Translations under genes and position numbers: made by a program
Shown: piece after piece, positions 58,255-64,000 of the stretch
Numbering within the stretch: the first letter of the stretch is position 1
Layout: every line of letters starts with the position of its first letter
Assembly (NCBI GenBank): GCA_015680905.1
Contig: CM027378.1
Location: forward strand, 36,739,001 to 36,803,000
Length of the DNA stretch: 64,000 bases
Origin: Coptis chinensis
Lineage: Eukaryota > Streptophyta > Magnoliopsida > Ranunculales > Ranunculaceae
Direction of reading: 5' to 3'
The notes under the pieces: model-generated
Told to the model about the DNA's origin: nothing
Database searches by the model: none
The model's input: the letters and a program-made list of their open reading frames with translations, nothing else

Positions 58255-58642
58255 CTCGAAATTTGTTCGGCACTTTAAACTCTGTCGGATTCCAATTCCC
58301 TCGTAAGCGATATAGAAATCTATTCCATCCGGTATATATTTTTGGGAACCCTTTAAATCTTCTATTTGGATTCTTGAATTCAACTTCAAATTTTATATAC
58401 CCTTTCGTAAGTATGGCTTTCGGTTGTATCAACGCAAATAATTTTTTAGCCCTGAACCTTCTGTTAAATTCATTTTGTAAACGGTCACTCTCGTAAATAT
58501 TAACCAGAACGAAATTGGCAGTTGTTCCGGTGCAATTTGGCACCACTCCAATAATTGCGCAATTTCTTTGCTCAACGGAATTGTACTCCCGCAACTTAAT
58601 TTGACCATCGCCGCGGCTTCGTGTATTCGCTGTATCTGTCAT
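58255..58642 (-). CDS. Antisense ORF of element 2, first exon, plant gag-like/transposon-associated protein
   Basis: From 58642 the frame reads MTDTANTRSRGDGQIKLREY and continues through ANFVLVNIYESDRLQ and FPKIYTGWNRFLYRLRG. It ends at a strong donor sequence, CGAG|GTAAGCC (58255/58254), before the first stop. The W..(R)F...R(G).W pattern recalls the uncharacterised coiled-coil proteins annotated as putative gypsy-type transposon proteins in plants. With the coiled-coil ORF downstream it may form one spliced antisense gene. The role is unknown. Confidence 0.45.
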
Positions 58643-59089
58643 CTTCTTTCCACCTCACCAAGTCTATGATCTTCATCGAGTCTTCTTCTTCTCGATTATC
58701 TTTCGCCTGTATAATAGAGTCGTTTCTACCTGCGGCTAAAAAAAAAAAAAAAATCGGGTCAGATAGCTCAAAAATCGGATTCACTTGATCCAAATGGGCT
58801 GCACCGGGCCAAATCCATGCGACGCAGGTATGGTGACCTTCCTTTGCTGGCGTTGCACCATATCGTGTTTGTTCAAACCAGTTTTGAATACTGGCGCCAT
58901 CATCTCTCGCCACCACAGAGTTTCGTGTTTTTGCACCTACAAATTTTCCTCCACATGCAACTTTCTAGATCTATACAAACCAACGCAAGTCTATATCTAA
59001 ACAAAGATTAATGAGGAGAGACCGTACCTGCTGGTCAACGCAAAAAAGAAACACAAAGTTATAAAGTAGCAGTGTTGGCGATACTACAG
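58643..59089. other. Element 2, upstream side of the antisense gene
   Basis: This region could hold the promoter of the antisense gene. A short A-tract lies at 58739-58753. Overlapping ORFs on both strands are not recognised. Confidence 0.3.
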
Positions 59090-59500
59090 AGGACGAAGAT
59101 GAAAGCGATGAATCACTTGTTTTTTTATCTAAACACCCTTCGAGCTGCCACGACTATTTTCTCTGTATCACTTAAACTTGTCGAGGGGGGTTTTGGGTCG
59201 GTTTACAAGGCTAAGCTGTTTGATGAGAAACACGTTGCAGTGCAATAACTTTCTACAACTTCCGGGCAAGGATGTGCCGAAGCTAAACACTAGAGTAGTG
59301 TTGGTTGATGAACTTCCACACTGGAGTCTAGTACGGTTGTTGGGCTTCTGTTTAGAGAATGCAGTGCAGCTGCTTGTTTACGAGTATTTGCCTGATGGGA
59401 GCCTTGACCAAGTTCTGTTTGATGAGCATCAATGTTTTTTCATGGATTGGGATATGCGGGAGATTAGCCAGCACTTATATAAGGTTTTTCCGAGCTAGCT
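59090..59500 (+). pseudogene. Receptor-like kinase fragment (CRK-like) captured in element 2
   Basis: The reading gives NTLRAATTIFSVSLKLVEGGFGSVYKAKLFDEKHVAVQ, that is, the start of a kinase domain with a glycine-rich loop (VEGGFGSV, first Gly changed) and Gln where the ATP-binding Lys of VAVK stands. Then follow LSTTSGQG, a broken segment, VRLLGFCLENAVQLLVYEYLPDGSLDQVLFDE and MDWDM, the order seen in plant cysteine-rich and related receptor kinases. Frameshifts and stops occur and no catalytic-loop HRD follows. It lies on the element's sense strand, 530 bp before the 3' LTR. Confidence 0.75.
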
Positions 59501-60030
59501 TTCCATTGCTGGTGGGATTCTTTTCTAATCCAACTTCGTCTCTAATCTTAATTCTTATCTACTCCACATTCTTATCTAATCCGAAACCTTTGAATCCAAT
59601 TCGTATTTAACTTCTTTTTCTTTCTATTATTACTAAACTACCCCTACATTTAATTTTAACTGTCTAATCCTAATATCGTTATTCCGCTGGCATGGGTCGT
59701 CAAAATCAATTTTCGTATTATTACGTAATGCGTTCGGTACAGTTTCGGCCATCAATTTCTTTTGCAATTTTTTATGTGCATCTTTTATTTTTTCTGTGCA
59801 TTTTCAGCCATATTTTATTTAGCTACATTGCGTCTCGTATACGTTAGTTTGACATTATTTCGTTCCCGATAATTCACAAATTTTTCCCGACTGTCCATTT
59901 TCCTATCGTTTACGTTTACACGACACTTGGTTATACATTCCGCTCACTCTTTTTTTATTCCATTTTTTCCTTGATTTTTTTTTCTCTTCTTTGCCATATG
60001 AACTTTGTTCGCATGCCAAAGAGGGGGCGG
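59501..60030. other. Element 2 3' untranslated region ending in the polypurine tract
   Basis: Pyrimidine-rich non-coding sequence; AAAGAGGGGGCGG (60018-60030) directly before the LTR is the likely plus-strand primer. Confidence 0.6.
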
Positions 60031-60500
60031 TGACCTATGTGGCAAACATCCATTAGTAGGGGTCTCTATTTTATTCGTTTAATCGACATGGCTAAAGCTA
60101 ATTTGCAATACCATAGATCAATATGCATGCCCATTAACTCATGTGTCTAAGGCTGAACCTTAGCCACATGGCTTGCCACTAATGTATATTAATTTATGTT
60201 CAGCTTCGTTTCTTATCAAAGAGATAATTATCAGTTGAGAGTTATATTCAATTACAATTACTTAAGCTACAAAAATACTGGAGCTACAAGGAGTCTCTAC
60301 TCTACCTATATAAATACAAAACTATTTTTCATACAGAACTACGTTCTTGAGAGTTGATCCCATCGATAATTTGGGTACGTAGGCAACCGCAAGGTACAAT
60401 CTCATCATTCTCCCTATCACCATCACTTTTCTAACTACTTTTCTACGTTCTTCATCTCTTTCGTCACTACTTAGTGTTTTGATCATATTTGGTCGAAACA
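60031..60500 (+). repeat. Element 2 3' LTR
   Basis: It starts TGACCTATGTGG and ends GGTCGAAACA, so TG...CA is intact. It is 470 bp, as is the 5' copy. GGGTACGTAGGCAAC is at 60373-60387. Confidence 0.9.
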
Positions 60501-60682
60501 AGTATTTTACAGACATACGATTAAGTAGCAGGGTACATGGATATGAAATGTCTTGAGAAGAAGAAGACTGCATACAATCTCTGGATACTGTGGATATCTA
60601 GAGTTCAGAGAGAGAGACAAGGAAGTTCAGAGACTTCTCGGGTCTGTCGTCGTCATCGCCACCGAACCCGAGAGGGGGCAAA

Positions 60683-60992
60683 TGTAATAGCCGTTTTCAT
60701 AGATGGACCATAGTATGTATTGGGCCCAGAGAATAGGCCCAAGATGATACTATGCCCCATGAGTTAAACCTAAGGGGAGAGATATAAAAGGGAGGAGGAA
60801 GGATAGAATAGGTGAGGAGAAAAGGAGGAGGCAACTGAGGAGAAAAGAGAAAGAGGTAAAGAGAAAGAGTAGAGGTGAACTACGACGGCTTGATCCCAAA
60901 ATGGGTACGTAGGCAACCTAATTGGTGCAGCCGATAAAAAATAGAGCTTGAAATTAAGTAAAGTTAGAAGTTGCGGTATTTGGGTGCGACAA
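60683..60992 (+). repeat. Element 1 3' LTR
   Basis: It starts TGTAATAGCC and ends GTGCGACA. It aligns with 31421-31724 with around 20 substitutions plus short indels in a purine-rich part. GGGTACGTAGGCAAC is at 60903-60917 and TATAAAAG is near 60783. The preceding polypurine tract is GAGAGGGGGCAAA. Confidence 0.85.
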
Positions 60993-61296
60993 ATACTATT
61001 ATGACTCCTACTATAATCGATATATGATACACTCATATATCAATTATGAGTTTGAAGTGATGGAAATAATGTGTTATAGGGAAAATTTTAATTACGTGTC
61101 ATTTTTTAATATAACATGTTAGCTAAACAATGCCCACGTGTGTTTTCCGACAACTTAATTGAGTTGGGGAAAGAAGGGGGAAATTGAAAGTAGACTAGGA
61201 GTACAAGGTTTTTTGAGTCAATAATCTTGTACAAGGGGGTGATTGATAGTTGAACGAAAGTACAAGGGGCAAAACCATAGTTTACCCTATATTATA

Positions 61297-62213
61297 TATA
61301 AACATATCAACCATATCAACGACGGGTGGTTATATTTTTATTGTCCTACTCCGACCATACGGAAGGGATAGTAGACCATACAAAGGGTACTAGGTTAACA
61401 ACAAAATCAGCTAGCAAGTGAGTCTGCATCATTGTTTGCACTTCTTTTAGTGTAGAGAGTAGTTGTTGTATTGTCCTTTAGTGCTTCGTCCGTGTCCCTG
61501 AAAATAGCTTGAGATTGGTAAGATATGTTTCATTCAATCTTCTCCAAAAAGTTGACAATGGTTGCATCCATTTCAATCAAAAGTTTTGTTGATCGATGCT
61601 GCTTCCGCCATGAGACTGCCTTGAGTAATCCCTTGCATTATGCCGATTTAGCATCTGTTTATAAACAAATTCTTAAACTTAAACCAAATATCTTGAATCG
61701 TATGAACTCATTAACATCATAATAATAATAAATCAATGATTAAACGTAAACAAACATACCTTAATCCATAGCTTTAATGAATGAAACGTGTATAACGGTG
61801 AAAGAGAACTTGTTTCTCACCCTAAGCCTTTTCTCTAACCCTAATATGTTTAACTTGACATAATACACAACTATGAGGCAAGTGTATATATAAAGAAAAG
61901 GGGGGAAATGACAGTTTCCTTAATTGGACAATGATTCTAATTTCCTATAAAAACTTGACTATAATTGGAAACAACTTCTAATTGCCAAAATATTCATATG
62001 GATTTGGATACTTCATCATATAAGCCCATGCTTTGTAAACCATCAATTATATACTTAGCATGTGTCTATCATGTGGGACATCTTTAAGGATTCAAAAAAA
62101 TCTAACAGTCTCCCACTTGGCCCACATGACAAGTTTTACCGAAAATATATACTTTATAATAGAATTGTAAAAGGACTCGTCATGCGTTTAACTTAAAATA
62201 ACTGACATGCGTA
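61297..62213. other. Flank of the nested cluster, nothing recognised
   Basis: No gene could be supported. A segment near 62100 (TCTCCCACTTGGCCCACATG) and similar ones right of the hAT element may belong to an old element split by it. Confidence 0.3.
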
Positions 62214-63121
62214 TAGGGGTGTAATACGGGGCGGGGCGGGTCAACCGCGGGTCAAATAGTGATGGGGCGGGGCGGGGCGGGGTTAGGGGATACAAATCCA
62301 ATGGTCTCCGACGGGGCGGGTTGAAGTGTCATGTCTTAGTACCATCACCCGGCCCGTTGGGTCAGTTTACGGGGCGGGTTTTGGGCGGGTCATCTGGGTC
62401 GGGTGGAAATTATCATTTTAACCCAATTTCACTAAAAAAAAAAAACGTTCTAATTCTGCAAGTAATATATTTCCAATTCACAGCATAGAGAAAAAATGGA
62501 ATCAATCAATAAAAAATAAACAAAAATAAAAAAAACTTGAATTTGAATCCAAAACCATATTTCTAAATTTGAAAGTTATTTATTGTGATTTACCATTTGT
62601 AAATTGATTATTTTCCATAGCATGATAAAATGAAGATGGGAGCGAGGAGCCGAGGATCTATGGTACAAAACAATAAAATATAAACTAAAAGAATTCAAAA
62701 TGAATACAAGGATGAATGATTTATCTTCTCCAAAATTCGAAAGTTGAATTTGAATTTTTGATATTTTCCCAATGTTCAAACTTGAATATGTGAAATTGAT
62801 ATTGAACTCATAAATTTGTATTCATATCTCTCAAATTTCTACAAAAGTTAAAAGAAATTATAAACAAAATACAAAAATATTAGAGTTAGAGTCTTGAAAT
62901 TGTGCGGGTCAACGGGGTTGGGTCAATGGCTTTTGACACGGTGCGGGTTGGGCGGCTTGATGGGTCGGGTTTGAACATAGAACCTACACCTATAGCTCGA
63001 CCGCATAAAAACGGTGGCCGGGCGGGGCGGGTCTATTTTCGGGTCGGTGCGGGTTTGGGTGGCGGGTGAAGACCGGGTACCCTACCGGATGATGGGTCAA
63101 CGGTTTTTTTTTACACTCCTA
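62214..63121. mobile_element. Non-autonomous hAT element, 908 bp
   Basis: The ends TAGGGGTGTAA and TTACACTCCTA form inverted repeats typical of hAT elements. They are flanked by the identical 8-bp CATGCGTA (62206-62213 and 63122-63129), the expected hAT target duplication. The subterminal parts are packed with GGGCGGGT/GGGGCGGG motifs (62228-62405 and 62900-63095), while the middle is AT-rich. There is no transposase ORF. Confidence 0.9.
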
Positions 63122-63129
63122 CATGCGTA

Positions 63130-64000
63130 CATGATTTTAGAAAATGTATCCAATCCAATTTTCTCTTTATTTTGGCCATCATAATGTCATTATCAAACAA
63201 TCTACTAATGCGAGTCACAACAGTCATGTGTCATTTATGCATGTGTGCGACACCATTCCTTCCATGTACTACGTCAACAGTAACTTGTTTAACATGATGC
63301 ATAAGTAAGAAATGTAGGTCAATGTATAATTTCCTAAAATGTCCAACAGTGATAACTCGTTTCATTCATAATATGTACAAACTCCCACTAATGAAACAGA
63401 GTTAGCAAAAACACAAAATTGAGCTCTTAAAATGTCTAATAGAATAAACATAAGTCATCAATATATCTATATAGCCATCATAAAGTCATTGGTTCTATCA
63501 AAGACTTGTATTGTCAACATAATCTATAATCGTCTTTGATAGTAACCAAATGGTTAAGGACACAATAGTTCATCAATTGGTGCTATTATCATCCATAGAC
63601 ACTTTTTGTTTTTGCATTCCATAAGTTCTCTCCAAGTTCACCAGTTTAGCACCTCAATAATGGTTTATCATTCTTGGAGAAATAGACGCAAATTAAGTTC
63701 TCAACAACTTGAAATAATGTTAACTCCAAGTTGTAAGATAATATACATACTGTACATTATAAATTATGTTATCAAAGCAAACCACGAACTCAGTTTTATT
63801 AGTGGAAGTAGCAAGGTAATTTTTTTTTTTCAAATAAGCTAGGGTTAGGCAGACCCCCACTTGTATTAATTCAATGTTTCCTTACATAAACTTTTCCACT
63901 TGCATCCTCATTTACAATGTTTTGTAAAGAAAAATCTAAAGGATTTGCAAAGTGTATAATATTCAACTCATGATTTTGGACTAATCCAGCAAGGTAATCA
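63130..64000. other. Right end of the window, nothing recognised
   Basis: AT-rich sequence continuing the region interrupted by the hAT element. The plus ORF at 63606-63842 has no recognised similarity. Confidence 0.3.

Larger units (their letters stand above)
36076..60500 (+). mobile_element. Element 2: Tat/Retand-like Ty3/gypsy retrotransposon, itself interrupted by an Athila-like element
   Basis: Two 470-bp LTRs (36076-36545 and 60031-60500) enclose it. The primer-binding site TGGCGCCGTCTGTGG starts at 36550 and a polypurine tract AAAGAGGGGGCGG ends at 60030. Domain order is gag, protease, RT, Ty3-type RNase H, second (archaeal-like) RNase H, integrase, then an 87-bp tandem array and an antisense coiled-coil gene. 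The dual RNase H and the antisense ORF are marks of the Tat lineage. Without the nested Athila-like copy it would be about 11.6 kb. Flanks AGTAC (36060-36064) and AGTAT (60501-60505) could be a target duplication, but 11 extra bases separate the left one from the aligned LTR start, so this is uncertain. The coding regions are broken. Confidence 0.85.
31421..60992 (+). mobile_element. Element 1: small non-autonomous LTR retrotransposon interrupted by element 2
   Basis: Two LTRs (31421-31724 and 60683-60992) in direct orientation enclose it. The left LTR is followed by a primer-binding site, TGACGCCGTCTGTGGGGAC (from 31727). The right LTR is preceded by a polypurine tract, CGAGAGGGGGCAAA. Flanks GATAC (31416-31420) and AATAC (60993-60997) fit a 5-bp target duplication with one change. 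Its own interior is 31725 to about 36075 plus 60501-60682, about 4.5 kb. No gag or pol could be recognised in it, so it would need enzymes from elsewhere. The interior holds gene-like fragments and GC-rich tandem arrays. Confidence 0.8.
31191..61287. mobile_element. Mutator-type MITE (fold-back) split by a 29.6-kb nested insertion
   Basis: The left arm 31191-31420 and right arm 60998-61287 are inverted copies. The tip is TGGTAAACTATGGTTTTGCC on the left and, inverted, GGGTAAACTATGGTTTTGCC on the right. Longer blocks such as CCTTGTACTTTCG, CTCAAAAAACCTTGTACTCC and TCTACTTTCAATTTCCCCC also match. Both ends are flanked by the identical 9-bp TATATTATA (31182-31190 and 61288-61296), the length expected for Mutator-superfamily elements. 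The arms meet at a palindrome (GTAGGAGTCA / TGACTCCTAC), so the original element was only about 520 bp. It has no transposase. Confidence 0.85.

Noticed and set aside
36060-60505. AGTAC/AGTAT as target duplication of element 2
   Set aside because: It is one mismatch off and 11 bases away from the aligned left LTR start; kept only as a possibility, not used to set the boundary.

Overview
This is nuclear DNA from a flowering plant, almost certainly a eudicot. It is AT-rich, its genes have GT-AG introns, its two host genes are plant organelle genes, and plant LINEs, Ty1/copia, Ty3/gypsy Tat and Athila elements, hAT and Mutator-type elements occupy most of it. The species cannot be told from the sequence.

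Host genes, both on the minus strand. (1) 4427-6175: three 5' exons of a Tim17/22/23-family gene of the HP30/TRIC type (organelle preprotein or tRNA import). The last exon(s), expected to encode the C-terminal SAM domain, are not in the window; two degenerate LINE copies fill the space where they would lie. (2) 11592-26500: a complete 12-exon gene for the chloroplast Hsp100 chaperone ClpD (ERD1). All splice junctions keep phase and give 954 residues. Its introns carry a LINE (intron 1), a copia remnant (intron 5) and a SINE (intron 9).

Between and beyond the genes lie tandem repeats (7.7-10.0 kb), fold-back MITE-like elements (10.7-11.0 kb and 27.4-31.0 kb) and, near the right end, a 908-bp non-autonomous hAT element with a perfect 8-bp target duplication.

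The main structure is a four-level nested insertion from 31191 to 61287. A fold-back Mutator-type MITE with an exact 9-bp target duplication was entered near its palindromic centre by a small LTR element (element 1, LTRs about 305 bp). Element 1 has no recognisable gag or pol but carries fragments that look like captured host genes (an esterase, an F-box protein) and GC-rich tandem arrays. Element 1 was entered by a Tat/Retand-like Ty3/gypsy element (element 2, LTRs 470 bp). Element 2 has gag, protease, RT, two RNase H domains, integrase, an 87-bp tandem array, an antisense coiled-coil gene and a receptor-kinase fragment. Element 2's gag was then entered by an Athila-like element in reverse orientation (LTRs about 1.53 kb, perfect 5-bp target duplication), which keeps gag-protease and 3' ORFs but lacks RT, RNase H and integrase. 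Nearly all element ORFs carry stops or frameshifts.

No rRNA, functional tRNA gene or CRISPR array was seen. Element boundaries and splice sites were read by eye; no alignment or database search was run.
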